DNA of 64,000 nt from Bacteroidota bacterium (GTDB lineage Bacteria > Bacteroidota > Bacteroidia > Chitinophagales > Saprospiraceae). Positions 1 through 7,912 of this stretch are shown here, piece after piece. The stretch is taken from positions 1 to 64,000 of the forward strand of contig JAAEZH010000028.1 in the NCBI GenBank assembly GCA_018222965.1, in the 5' to 3' direction. The notes under the pieces are model-generated. The model was not told the DNA's origin, searched no databases, and saw only the letters and a program-made list of their open reading frames with translations. Numbering within the stretch: position 1 is the first letter of the stretch; every line of letters begins with the position of its first letter. A program made the position numbers and the translations under genes.

Positions 1-305
1 CGTATTTTCGGGAAAAACGGAACAAACGGAAAGAACCATTACACCCTACACCATTCCACCAGTACACTATCCTGGTTGAGGTCGGTCTTTCGCTTCGCTC
101 TGTCCCTCCGGGGGAGGTCAGTTGGGAATCGTGGATTCCTTCCTTCCGGGAGAGTCATCCGCCTTCAGCAGATGGTGGGTTGAGCAAAGCCACTTACGTA
201 CTACGTTTCACGTATTTTCGGGAAAAACGGAAAGAACGGTATCAACGGTATCAACGGTATCAACGGAAAGAACGGAACAAACCATTTCACCAATCCACCA
301 CCCCC
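1..305. repeat. Intergenic repeat region: two copies of a composite repeat with 9-bp tandem units
   Basis: No gene is seen here. A 20-bp string (CGTATTTTCGGGAAAAACGG) occurs at 1-20 and again, identical, at 211-230. In both copies it runs into 9-bp units of the form AACGGNNNN. The second copy has the units AACGGAAAG, three AACGGTATC, AACGGAAAG and AACGGAACA (about 226-279). Both copies then end in a related AACCATTNCACC...CCACC segment (36-64 and 280-304). The first copy is cut by the window edge. A small dyad (GGAATC/GATTCC, 125-139) lies between them. The same 9-bp unit reappears inverted at 35781-35822, so this is a dispersed family. Function unknown. Confidence 0.7.
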
Positions 306-1925
306 CTACTCCCCAACCAGCAACTGAATACTTACAATAGGAGCTTCCGCGGAAGGATATGCAGCCTGTAAGTCTTTGGCCGGCTCCAAACCAGCGATGG
401 CAGCTGCTTCCAGAAATACGGGCAATTCCAGGATATACTGGTCGGAAAAGCCGTGAGTAGCATCATAGGCAGTAACGGCCGTTTGGCCAATACTCCCGGC
501 AGCAAATTGGGGATCGATGGTGTGCAACTCCAATAACAGCAGGCCAAATTTGCGTACGTAGGGTGCCCATTTCCGGAGATGATCCACCAGGTTTTGTTGG
601 ACCAATTCATTGGGGATTCGCTTGCCGCGAAAAGCAAATGCGCCACTGGATCTTTTTTCGAATTGGTCAGTCACTTTTGCCGGAAACTGAAAGATGCGAT
701 TGTGATCCAGAAAAGACCGCATATTGAGTAAATCTCCAAGCTGGATATTGTATTTCTCTTTTAATTCGGAGGCCAACTGATCCGGATCGCTGATGTCTCC
801 CCAAACGACCTTTGCCCATATATCGGCTTTGAGCAGGGTTTTACGGGTTGCCTGCAAGGCGGCCTGGTTATAATCGGCACCAATGATGAACAGCGGATGA
901 TCGCTGAGTACTTTCCCTCGTGCTGTTTGCTTCCAAATTACATCAAATACATGCTCAATCAGTGCCCCGTTGCCACAGCCCATGTCCAGAAAACCGGCGG
1001 GTTGTTCTGCCAGTGGTCTGTTGAAAATATCAATGATAATTTCATCGATCTTTTTGAAATAGGTGCTGTGTGCTCCCCCTGAACCCCAGACATTCATGGC
1101 TCTGTCGACATGGATTTCGGGCGAACCGGCGGGTCGATTCCAGAATATGCCGGGATCACCGAATATCAATTCTTCGACCTTACCAAACATGGGCAGGTAG
1201 GAAACCGTAACGCCATAAGCAGCGGCGCGGCGGGCCAGGAAAACCCCTTCTTCGGTAAAATTGAAGATGCCGTCCTTTTCGAGCATCCAGTTCAGCTCCG
1301 TAAAAAACCGCAGGATGGCCCGCAATTCGGTATCATACAGGCTATATTCTTCCACCCGAAAAGGAGCTACACTAAAATAATTGTGAAACAATCCCCGGAT
1401 TCCCAGGCTGACAATCAGCGGACCGGCGATCAGGCCTTCCAGATGTCCTCTAACCTGCGCTTCCAGTTCTTCGGGAAGGTCATCGGGAAGTTCCCAGCCC
1501 TTTCGATGTAAATCGAATAAAGCAGAAAGGCGGTTGAATGCACCCACATCAAATCCCTTGACAATGTAATTCTGAAGGTGTACAGCATCTTTTATAAAAG
1601 CGACGGGAAGTTGATAAAAGGGAGCCAGCTTAAAAGCGGCCTCGCTTGCAGCAGTCAGCGAATAAGTAATCGCATCGGTTTTGTGGTTGATATCCTGCTG
1701 CAACCAGCCTTGCGAACAAAGAATTCGCAAAGCCACATTCAGGTATCCTTCATTCGCATGCAGCTCTTTGGCAAAGCTTTCCAAATTTACCGTTTTCTGT
1801 TGCAGCAGTTTGTCCAGTACCTGCCTTCGGTGTAATACATCCAAAACAGGACCCGTAGCCAGGCCATCCAGATGACGGAAAATCATAGCACGCAAAGCTG
1901 CTTTTCTCGAGCGATCAAGCATCAT
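306..1925 (-). CDS. SAM-dependent methyltransferase with duplicated winged-helix N-terminus, polyketide-type
   Basis: 539 residues. A class I SAM-binding core lies in the C-terminal half: motif I (FLDMGCGNG, residues 312-320) and the acidic end of strand 2 (GADYN, about 349-353). The N-terminal half looks like two related winged-helix units, about 20-95 and 160-235, each opening with a similar helix (ATGPVLDVL and IAGPLIVSL). That architecture recalls O-methyltransferases and the stand-alone or embedded methyltransferases of AprA-type polyketide systems; this assignment is from memory of the family. The substrate is unknown and no polyketide or peptide synthase gene is nearby. The first two codons are both ATG (1925 and 1922). 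It is divergent from the hydrolase gene at 1993, with a 67-bp shared upstream region. No signal peptide, so cytoplasmic. The methyltransferase call is firm; the pathway is not. Confidence 0.75.
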   Translation of the reverse strand: MMLDRSRKAALRAMIFRHLDGLATGPVLDVLHRRQVLDKLLQQKTVNLESFAKELHANEGYLNVALRILCSQGWLQQDINHKTDAITYSLTAASEAAFKLAPFYQLPVAFIKDAVHLQNYIVKGFDVGAFNRLSALFDLHRKGWELPDDLPEELEAQVRGHLEGLIAGPLIVSLGIRGLFHNYFSVAPFRVEEYSLYDTELRAILRFFTELNWMLEKDGIFNFTEEGVFLARRAAAYGVTVSYLPMFGKVEELIFGDPGIFWNRPAGSPEIHVDRAMNVWGSGGAHSTYFKKIDEIIIDIFNRPLAEQPAGFLDMGCGNGALIEHVFDVIWKQTARGKVLSDHPLFIIGADYNQAALQATRKTLLKADIWAKVVWGDISDPDQLASELKEKYNIQLGDLLNMRSFLDHNRIFQFPAKVTDQFEKRSSGAFAFRGKRIPNELVQQNLVDHLRKWAPYVRKFGLLLLELHTIDPQFAAGSIGQTAVTAYDATHGFSDQYILELPVFLEAAAIAGLEPAKDLQAAYPSAEAPIVSIQLLVGE

Positions 1926-1992
1926 AAAATTTGGTTTAATTTGGTATATTGACAGAGTAGATCATCGATCATCTCATGACAAGCTTAAGATA

Positions 1993-3009
1993 ATGAACCC
2001 TTTACACTTCCTGCAATTCCTTTCCATTTTATGTCTCATCACTTTCATACAATGTACGCAACCGGCTCCGCAGACTGACTGCCCGGAAGCAGATTATTTT
2101 TCCTTTGAAACAGCAGGTGCCTACCAAATGGCCGGCATTCAAATGATCGAATTGGAAGAAGGTTATGAGGTTTGGACCAAGCGATTTGGAAATAATCCGG
2201 ATATTAAGGTGCTGTTGCTGCATGGCGGTCCGGCTGCCACGCATGAGTACATGGAGTGTTTTGAAAGTTTTTTCCCGCAAGCAGGCATTGAGTTTTATCA
2301 CTACGATCAATTGGGATCCTACTATTCCGATCAGCCCGATAACGACAGCCTTTGGACCATCGACCGATTTGTAGAAGAAGTGGAGCAGGTACGGAAGGCA
2401 CTGGGACTTGGCAAGGACAATTTCTTTCTGCTGGGGAATTCCTGGGGCGGTATACTGGCTATGGAATACGCCTTGAAATATCAGGAAAATCTGAAAGGAT
2501 TGGTGGTTTGTAATATGACTGCCGACTTTGATAAATACGAAGCCTACAATGCTTATTTGCGTTCTCAAATGCGGCAAAGCCTGATCGACTCCCTATCCTA
2601 TTTTGAAGAACAGGAGGACTACCAGAACGAGACCTACCTCGATCTGGTCTTTGAAGAATATTACCGGAAGCACATCTGCCGCACCGAAGTCTGGCCCGAG
2701 TCCGTTGGCAGAAGTTTCGGCCATACCAATCAGCATGTGTATGAATACATGCAAGGACCCAGCGAATTTGTCCCGGGAGGCATTCTCAAAGGCTGGAGCG
2801 TTTGGGAAGAGCTTGCTCAGATTGAAGTCCCCACCTTGATGGTTGGGGCAAAATACGACACCATGAAGCCGGAAGAAATGGAAGAAATGAGCGGCCTTGT
2901 TCAAAACGGACAGTATCTTTATTGCCCCAATGGCAGTCACCTGGCCATGTGGGATGATCAAAAAGTATTTATGGAAGGGGTGATCGACTTTATAAAATCT
3001 ACAAAGTAA
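1993..3009 (+). CDS. Proline iminopeptidase-like alpha/beta hydrolase lipoprotein (S33 type)
   Basis: 338 residues. The N-terminus is hydrophobic and ends in a Cys at residue 21 (TFIQC), an acceptable lipobox, so it is probably exported and membrane anchored. The fold is an alpha/beta hydrolase: oxyanion loop HGGP (77-80), a YDQLGS stretch (104-109) like the D-Q-x-G-x-G-x-S stretch of prolyl aminopeptidases, nucleophile elbow GNSWGG with Ser150, probable acid Asp289 (KYDTM) and His316 (GSHLAMW). These are hallmarks of peptidase family S33, which removes N-terminal proline from peptides; related enzymes hydrolyse other amides and esters. The stop is one base before the ATG of the cupin gene, so the two are almost certainly translated together. 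Substrate preference is inference. Confidence 0.82.
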   Translation: MNPLHFLQFLSILCLITFIQCTQPAPQTDCPEADYFSFETAGAYQMAGIQMIELEEGYEVWTKRFGNNPDIKVLLLHGGPAATHEYMECFESFFPQAGIEFYHYDQLGSYYSDQPDNDSLWTIDRFVEEVEQVRKALGLGKDNFFLLGNSWGGILAMEYALKYQENLKGLVVCNMTADFDKYEAYNAYLRSQMRQSLIDSLSYFEEQEDYQNETYLDLVFEEYYRKHICRTEVWPESVGRSFGHTNQHVYEYMQGPSEFVPGGILKGWSVWEELAQIEVPTLMVGAKYDTMKPEEMEEMSGLVQNGQYLYCPNGSHLAMWDDQKVFMEGVIDFIKSTK

Positions 3010-3010
3010 T

Positions 3011-3340
3011 ATGGAGCATTTACATTTGTTTGACGGGATAGAAAGCCACGAATTAATGCCTGGTTTCCACGGCAAATTTGTGCACACGGAGGGTATGACC
3101 CTTGTGCTTTGGGAGATTGAAGCCGGGGCTAAACTTCCCGAGCACAGCCATCCTCAGGAACAAGTTACCCTGATGTTGAGCGGCGCTTTTGAAATGACCA
3201 TCGATGGGAACACCTGTACTTGCAAAGCAGGTGGCATGCTTACCATTCCATCCAATGCCGTTCATTCCGGGAAAGCCCTCAGTCCGGTCACTTTATTTGA
3301 CGTATTTCGGCCTGGTAGAGATGATTTCCCGGGGAAATAA
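3011..3340 (+). CDS. Small single-domain cupin
   Basis: 109 residues forming one cupin barrel. Motif 1 is visible as HSHPQEQ (residues about 42-48), with two His and a Glu placed as metal ligands. Motif 2 is around IPSNAVHSG, with a His as the fourth ligand. No other domain or signal peptide. It starts one base after the stop of the hydrolase gene (TAATATG), so it is the second gene of a tight two-gene operon. Cupins of this size can be metal-dependent isomerases, dioxygenases or small-molecule sensors, and the sequence alone does not decide. The ligand pattern suggests it binds metal. After its stop there are 46 bases before the helicase gene and no clear terminator. Confidence 0.8.
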   Translation: MEHLHLFDGIESHELMPGFHGKFVHTEGMTLVLWEIEAGAKLPEHSHPQEQVTLMLSGAFEMTIDGNTCTCKAGGMLTIPSNAVHSGKALSPVTLFDVFRPGRDDFPGK

Positions 3341-3386
3341 ATAATTACATAGTTGAAGTCCCAAAATAATACGACCTTAGCGAACC

Positions 3387-4625
3387 ATGCGATTTACTGA
3401 ATTAGAACTCAATGAGCAATTACTCGAAGCCCTTTACTATATGGGATTTGAGGAAGCCACTCCCATCCAGGAACAAGCGATTCCATTAATTTTAGACCAC
3501 AAAGATCTGATTGCCTGCGCACAGACAGGTACCGGAAAAACGGCGGCCTTCATATTGCCGGTTCTGGATCAGATTGCCCGAAACCCTCAGCCGGGCACCA
3601 GTGCATTGGTTATTGTTCCCACCCGCGAATTGGCCTTACAGATTGATCAGCAGATCCAGGGCTTCGCTTACTTTGTAGGCGTTAGTTCGCTCCCCATTTA
3701 TGGTGGTGGAGACGGAATAGAATTTGATCAGCAAAAAAAGGCTTTAAAGGCCGGTGCCAACATTGTTGTTGCTACGCCCGGAAAGCTCATTTCCCACCTT
3801 AATATGGGGTATGCCAAGTTTGACAACATCAAGCATCTTATTCTCGATGAAGCAGACCGCATGTTGGATATGGGATTCATGGAAGACATTAATAAGATTC
3901 TGTCTTACCTGCCCAAGGAGCGTCAGAATCTGATGTTTAGTGCGACCATGCCATCAAAGATTCGCAAGTTTGCCAATGATATCCTGCACGAGCCGGAGGA
4001 GATAACCATTGCACTTTCCAAACCGGCCGAAGGGGTACTGCAGGCAGCCTATCTGGCTTACGATACGCAAAAGGCAGATTTGTTGAATTACCTGATCGCA
4101 GACAAACCCAATTATAAGAGCATCCTGATATTCAGTTCGACCAAGCGTAAAGTGTTTGACATTGTACGCTCCCTAAAGAGAAAAGGATTTCAGGCAGACG
4201 GGATTTCCAGCGATCTCGACCAGAAAGGACGGGAGGAAGTGTTGAGTAAATTCCGCGCCAAGAAAACCCGAATACTCGTTGCCACAGATGTTTTGAGCCG
4301 TGGTATCGACATCAAGGATATCAATCTGGTGATCAACTACGATGTTCCCGGCAATGCCGAGGATTACGTACACCGTATTGGTCGTACGGCCCGGGCAGAC
4401 ACGACCGGTGTAGCCCTCACCCTCATCAATGAAAAAGACATGGCCGATTTTTCGCAGATCGAGCAATTGATCGAGCGCGAAGTGATGAAAGTACCCATTC
4501 CACCCGAGTTGGGAGAAAGTCCAAAATGGAATCCAAAGTCCAGAGGCGGTGGTCGCGGTTACAGCCGGGGAAGAGGTCATGGTGGCAAACGCGGCGGTGG
4601 AAGAAATCATCGAAACAAGCGCTAA
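3387..4625 (+). CDS. DEAD-box ATP-dependent RNA helicase (RhlE-like)
   Basis: 412 residues with the full DEAD-box motif set in order: Q motif (FTELELNE...TPIQEQAIP), motif I AQTGTGKT, Ia PTRELAL, GG, Ib TPGKL, II DEAD (in DEADRMLDMGF), III SAT, then in the second RecA domain IFSSTKR, SRGIDI (motif V) and HRIGRTARA (motif VI). The tail from about residue 385 is rich in Arg and Gly (RGGGRGYSRGRGHGGKRGGG), an RNA-binding tail typical of RhlE and cold-shock DEAD proteins in Bacteroidota. Expected role: ATP-driven remodelling of RNA duplexes in ribosome assembly or mRNA turnover. It probably has its own promoter, but no clear TAnnTTTG was found in the 46-base gap upstream. The exact subfamily (RhlE rather than CsdA or SrmB) is inference from tail and length. 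Confidence 0.93.
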   Translation: MRFTELELNEQLLEALYYMGFEEATPIQEQAIPLILDHKDLIACAQTGTGKTAAFILPVLDQIARNPQPGTSALVIVPTRELALQIDQQIQGFAYFVGVSSLPIYGGGDGIEFDQQKKALKAGANIVVATPGKLISHLNMGYAKFDNIKHLILDEADRMLDMGFMEDINKILSYLPKERQNLMFSATMPSKIRKFANDILHEPEEITIALSKPAEGVLQAAYLAYDTQKADLLNYLIADKPNYKSILIFSSTKRKVFDIVRSLKRKGFQADGISSDLDQKGREEVLSKFRAKKTRILVATDVLSRGIDIKDINLVINYDVPGNAEDYVHRIGRTARADTTGVALTLINEKDMADFSQIEQLIEREVMKVPIPPELGESPKWNPKSRGGGRGYSRGRGHGGKRGGGRNHRNKR

Positions 4626-4714
4626 CAACCTGTTGCGCTTTACCGGTTTGATCTTCCTGGCCAAACCCAAAAGATGCTTCTCCTTATTGTCTTTTGAAAA
4701 ACTTTACCTAAGTA

Positions 4715-4746
4715 TTTGCAATCCCTTTTTCCACAATGTATCTTTG
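4715..4746 (+). promoter_or_regulatory. Promoter of the tRNA-Val gene
   Basis: TTTG at 4715-4718 and TATCTTTG at 4739-4746 are separated by 20 bases. This fits the Bacteroidota consensus (TTTG, about 19-21 bases, TAnnTTTG). The predicted start is near 4753, about 30 bases upstream of the tRNA. It is the best promoter match seen in the window. Confidence 0.72.
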
Positions 4747-4784
4747 CAGGCCGCGCAGCTGAAAGCAGTTGCAGGGCGACCTCA

Positions 4785-4859
4785 GGGTGATTAGCTCAGT
4801 TGGTTTAGAGCGCATGCTTGACAGGCATGAGGTCGGCGGTTCGAATCCGCCATTACCCA
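4785..4859 (+). tRNA. tRNA-Val (anticodon GAC)
   Basis: Cloverleaf of 75 bases. The acceptor stem GGGTGAT pairs with ATTACCC using one G-T pair. The anticodon stem CATGC/GCATG carries loop TTGACAG, with GAC at 4820-4822. The T arm is GGCGG-TTCGAAT-CCGCC. The discriminator is A, and the CCA tail is not encoded (the genome reads CTA). Confidence 0.97.
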
Positions 4860-4871
4860 CTATGGTGAGTT

Positions 4872-4896
4872 TGTCCCGATAGCTATCGGGATGAGT
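4872..4896. repeat. Left copy of a 25-bp inverted repeat around an 18-bp palindrome
   Basis: The core at 4874-4891 is a perfect palindrome (TCCCGATAGCTATCGGGA). The 25 bases 4872-4896 occur inverted at 5310-5334. It is followed by G/T-rich sequence (TTTGGG-type tandem units, 4894-4912) that is mirrored by C/A-rich units on the right side. It starts 13 bases after the tRNA-Val gene. Confidence 0.85.
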
Positions 4897-4935
4897 TTGG
4901 GTTTGGGTTTGAATAATTGAAATGATTTGAGGAAG

Positions 4936-5298
4936 ATGGAAAGTGTGGAGTTGTTTGATTTTCAAAAGCTAATTGTCTATCAACGAATACGATCGTTGAA
5001 CAAAGAGATTTTGCCCTTGATTTACAATGATCTAGCCAAAAAATTACCTTTTTTGGCCGATCAGCTTAAACGCGCAACAAAAAGTATTGCCCTTAATTTG
5101 GCAGAAGGAGTAGGAAGAACCTCTCCCGCAGATAAGCGAAGGTTCTACGTTATGAGTAGGAGTTCATTGTATGAATGTGTTGCCAGTTTGGATATCTTCT
5201 TAGATTTAGAAATAATAGACCAAAGGCAATACGATGAGTTGATAAAAAGGTACACAGAGGTGTCAAAAATGTTATATGGTCTCCAAAAAAAGACTTAA
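4936..5298 (+). CDS. Four-helix-bundle protein of the 23S rRNA intervening-sequence (IVP/Avd-like) family
   Basis: About 120 residues, mostly amphipathic helix. The pattern resembles the four-helix-bundle family first seen as proteins encoded inside 23S rRNA intervening sequences and related to the Avd subunit of diversity-generating retroelements: an opening F-x-K-L-x-V-Y-Q helix, then LADQLKRATKSIALNLAEG (residues about 39-57), then a Y-V-M-S-R-S-S-L-Y-E helix. Family function is not settled; a basic face suggests nucleic acid binding. The ATG at 4936 is preferred over an in-frame TTG at 4927; AGGAAG immediately precedes it. The gene sits between two tRNA genes and is flanked by inverted copies of a palindromic repeat. 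No reverse transcriptase or variable repeat is nearby, so it is not part of a DGR here. Confidence 0.82.
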   Translation: MESVELFDFQKLIVYQRIRSLNKEILPLIYNDLAKKLPFLADQLKRATKSIALNLAEGVGRTSPADKRRFYVMSRSSLYECVASLDIFLDLEIIDQRQYDELIKRYTEVSKMLYGLQKKT

Positions 5299-5309
5299 AC
5301 GACCCTCAC

Positions 5310-5334
5310 ACTCATCCCGATAGCTATCGGGACA
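5310..5334. repeat. Right copy of the 25-bp inverted repeat
   Basis: Exact inverted copy of 4872-4896, again centred on the TCCCGATAGCTATCGGGA palindrome (5315-5332). It begins 11 bases after the stop of the four-helix-bundle gene. It is followed by CAAACT-type tandem units (about 5337-5375) that mirror the GTTTGG-type units on the left. Together they frame the gene as one cassette. Either palindrome could fold as RNA and terminate or protect a transcript. Confidence 0.85.
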
Positions 5335-5379
5335 CCCTCAAACTCAAACTCAAACTCACACTCAAACCCAAACTAACCC

Positions 5380-5453
5380 CGGGATGTAGCGCAGTCCGGT
5401 AGCGCACACGGCTGGGGGCCGTGCGGTCGCAGGTTCAAATCCTGTCATCCCGA
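5380..5453 (+). tRNA. tRNA-Pro (anticodon GGG)
   Basis: 74-base cloverleaf. Acceptor stem CGGGATG/CATCCCG, anticodon stem CACGG/CCGTG with loop CTGGGGG and anticodon GGG at 5414-5416. The T arm reads GCAGG-TTCAAAT-CCTGT. The discriminator is A and CCA is not encoded. No promoter is visible in the 81 bases between the four-helix gene and this tRNA, so it may depend on the tRNA-Val promoter upstream. Confidence 0.96.
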
Positions 5454-5454
5454 C

Positions 5455-5496
5455 AAAGCCCGTCTTTATTGTGAAAGCAATCGAAGGCGGGCTTTT
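5455..5496. terminator. Bidirectional terminator between tRNA-Pro and the TonB receptor gene
   Basis: The 12-bp arms AAAGCCCGTCTT (5455-5466) and AAGGCGGGCTTT (5484-5495) pair with one G-T pair around a 17-base loop. TTTTC follows on the plus strand. It begins one base after the tRNA and ends one base before the receptor stop codon (5497-5499), so it can serve both convergent units. Confidence 0.75.
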
Positions 5497-7779
5497 CTAA
5501 TTTAAGGACTTGCTGATCTTTAATCCGGCAAACCAGTTGCGGGGAAGCCCCGGGTAATAATACCTGGGCGGAGCACCAAATGAAGGCGCATTGATCAGGA
5601 TCATGGAAGCGTAATGCTCGTTTAAAAGATTCTGAATTCCACCGAAAACATCCAGCTGCCAACCTTTGTTTAAGTCAATTTTATATCCAGCCTTAAGATG
5701 CAGCAGGGAATAAGGATCTGAGTTCACGCTGTTATCATCCCGCATCGGAAAGGCAGAACGGTATTCATAATTTACAAATGCATACAGCTTATCCTGCCAT
5801 TGCAGATCAAAACCACAAAACAACTGGTGTGGAGCTACGCCAGTCAGTCTGTTTCCTGAATAATCCTGGTCCAGATCTTCAAATTCAATAAAGCGATAGT
5901 TGGTGAAGGTGTAGGTTAGATGCGGACGAAGGACCCAATCTGACCAGGTTTTTCGATAATCCAGAAATACTTCCAGGCCGTCGTGCCGTGTTTTCCCGGC
6001 ATTTACTCCAACATATTGATCCGCACTAATCCGCCGGGCTACCAGCAGATCTTCGACCCACATCCGATAAACAGATACTTCATAATGGAAGGAATTAAAG
6101 ATCAATCCACGGGTGCCGGCTTCCAGGCTCCAGCCTTTTTCAGGTTGGATATCCGGATTGATGCTTCCATCCGGGGTCAGGGTTTCCTCCAGAGACGGGG
6201 CGGAGAACCCGTGGCTGATGTTACCGAAAAAACTAAAGCGGTCTTCCATCGTATAGGATATGGCCAGCCGGGGAGAAACTACGGGATCGAAATCATAATC
6301 TCCCGATAAGTCCAGGCTGTCGGCTGAATACAGATCTGAATAAGAATATTTTGTCTGGTTTAGATTCAAACCACTCGAGATAAAAAACGGGCCCAACTGC
6401 AAATCACTCTTCAGAAATACATTCACATAGGTGCGCGTTTCGCGATTGTTGCTCAGGATCGCTCCCGGACTGCGATTAAGGGTCTCGAAGGTCTGCCATT
6501 CCACTTTGTCGCGAAACAATTCAGTGCCCAGGCTTAGCAATGTCCTTTTTCGGGAATGATAAGGTCTTTCAATCAGAGACAGGGTTGTTCTGCCTCCCAT
6601 TGCCTGTCGGTTGTCATCCAGAATATTAAACGGACGCAATTCATAGCCGTCATAGGAAGAAGTAAACAAACTGGAAACCAGCACTAAATTCCGATTAAAC
6701 AAGCTTCCAAAACTATGCTCGAGCGACAGCCCCGCATGCAGTTTTTCGTAATCCTCGAACCCTCTTACCGCTTGCCAGTTGGAAGCGGCTATTGTTGGCT
6801 GGTTTTCAAAATCATTTTCATTCAGGGAGCTTGGAATAAAAGCTTTCAATTTGCTGTAAACCACCAGATACTGGAAAATGGAATTGCTTCCCAGGTAATT
6901 CTCCCCATAAAGATTCAACCCTTCTCTGCGGAAACCGCTATTGTCCCGGTAACCATCGCTTCGGCTCAAATGGTAGTTGGCTTTCATCCATCCATTGCTG
7001 CCTATTTGGGTGTTAAAACCTGTACTGTTTCTGAACAAGCCAAAAGAACCGACGGTGCTCTTACTGAAAATGGATCCGGCTTCACGCTGTTTTGCCTTCA
7101 AATGAATAAGCCCTCCCAGGGGTGCCCCATAAGCCACAGCGCCCGGCCCCTTCAAAACATCAGCCTGATCAATGATACTCATATCAATATCCTCGATGCT
7201 GCTATTGCCCGAGCCGTCGGTAAGGGGGATGTGGTTTAAATAAACCCGCAATTTGGAAGTACCATAAAGCGATCGACTTCCAATGCCTCGTATGCTTATG
7301 CGATTGGTATTGAGATTGCCTGTCTGCATGTGTAATCCCGGTACCCGGTTGAGTGCGGGTAACAAGCTGATATCTAAATCTCTGTTTAATTGAGAGGCCC
7401 TCAACTGCATGGCAGGCACCGGATTTCTAATTTGGATGGGAACATCCCGAATGACAGGACCGGTTACATAATCAATTACTTTTTCGAGGTATACCTCGTT
7501 AAGCTCCCTTTTTTGCAACTCAACTTCCTGGTCCTGATATCCGACATAAGAGATCTTTACAAGGGCTTTCGCCGAAAGGTTTATGCGGAAACGGCCATCC
7601 TCATCGGCAATTACACCCGATCCGCTTGCTTCATGGTAGACGCTCACATAGGGCAAGGGTTCCCCGGTATCCAAATCCCGAACGACTCCGGTATAGGAAT
7701 CCTGGGCAGATAATAAAGAGGAGAAAAAAAGTCCATATAAAAGTAAAAGCAATAATCGCATTAGCCGGGTATTTGCCAT
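5497..7779 (-). CDS. TonB-dependent outer-membrane receptor with carboxypeptidase-like N-terminal domain
   Basis: 760 residues. A signal peptide (hydrophobic run to SAQ, about residue 25) is followed by a carboxypeptidase-regulatory-like beta domain (YTGVVRDLDTGEPLPYVSV, about 29-105). Next come a plug domain (about 115-230, with RGIGSRSLYGTSK and DVLKGPGAVAYGA) and a 22-strand barrel ending in aromatic-rich sequence. It lacks the STN signalling domain of the receptor at 28575. Plug and barrel resemble siderophore, haem or cobalamin receptors rather than SusC, and there is no SusD partner. The ligand cannot be told from sequence. It lies just upstream, on the same strand, of nothing else; the TonB-like/Exb genes that probably energise it are transcribed towards it. 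Outer membrane. Confidence 0.9.
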   Translation of the reverse strand: MANTRLMRLLLLLLYGLFFSSLLSAQDSYTGVVRDLDTGEPLPYVSVYHEASGSGVIADEDGRFRINLSAKALVKISYVGYQDQEVELQKRELNEVYLEKVIDYVTGPVIRDVPIQIRNPVPAMQLRASQLNRDLDISLLPALNRVPGLHMQTGNLNTNRISIRGIGSRSLYGTSKLRVYLNHIPLTDGSGNSSIEDIDMSIIDQADVLKGPGAVAYGAPLGGLIHLKAKQREAGSIFSKSTVGSFGLFRNSTGFNTQIGSNGWMKANYHLSRSDGYRDNSGFRREGLNLYGENYLGSNSIFQYLVVYSKLKAFIPSSLNENDFENQPTIAASNWQAVRGFEDYEKLHAGLSLEHSFGSLFNRNLVLVSSLFTSSYDGYELRPFNILDDNRQAMGGRTTLSLIERPYHSRKRTLLSLGTELFRDKVEWQTFETLNRSPGAILSNNRETRTYVNVFLKSDLQLGPFFISSGLNLNQTKYSYSDLYSADSLDLSGDYDFDPVVSPRLAISYTMEDRFSFFGNISHGFSAPSLEETLTPDGSINPDIQPEKGWSLEAGTRGLIFNSFHYEVSVYRMWVEDLLVARRISADQYVGVNAGKTRHDGLEVFLDYRKTWSDWVLRPHLTYTFTNYRFIEFEDLDQDYSGNRLTGVAPHQLFCGFDLQWQDKLYAFVNYEYRSAFPMRDDNSVNSDPYSLLHLKAGYKIDLNKGWQLDVFGGIQNLLNEHYASMILINAPSFGAPPRYYYPGLPRNWFAGLKISKSLN

Positions 7780-7912
7780 GAAGTTAAGAAGTGCTACCCA
7801 CAGGAGTTATCCATTTCATAACAAACAGCATGCATTATGTTGTTGATACTCCCATAAAAAATCCCCGCCACGAAAAACATGACAGGGAATAGGGGGATAA
7901 GTATTAAAAAGG

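Noticed and set aside
4872-5334. An insertion sequence or diversity-generating retroelement around the four-helix gene
   Set aside because: No transposase, reverse transcriptase or template/variable repeat is present; the flanking repeats are palindromes, not classic IS ends.
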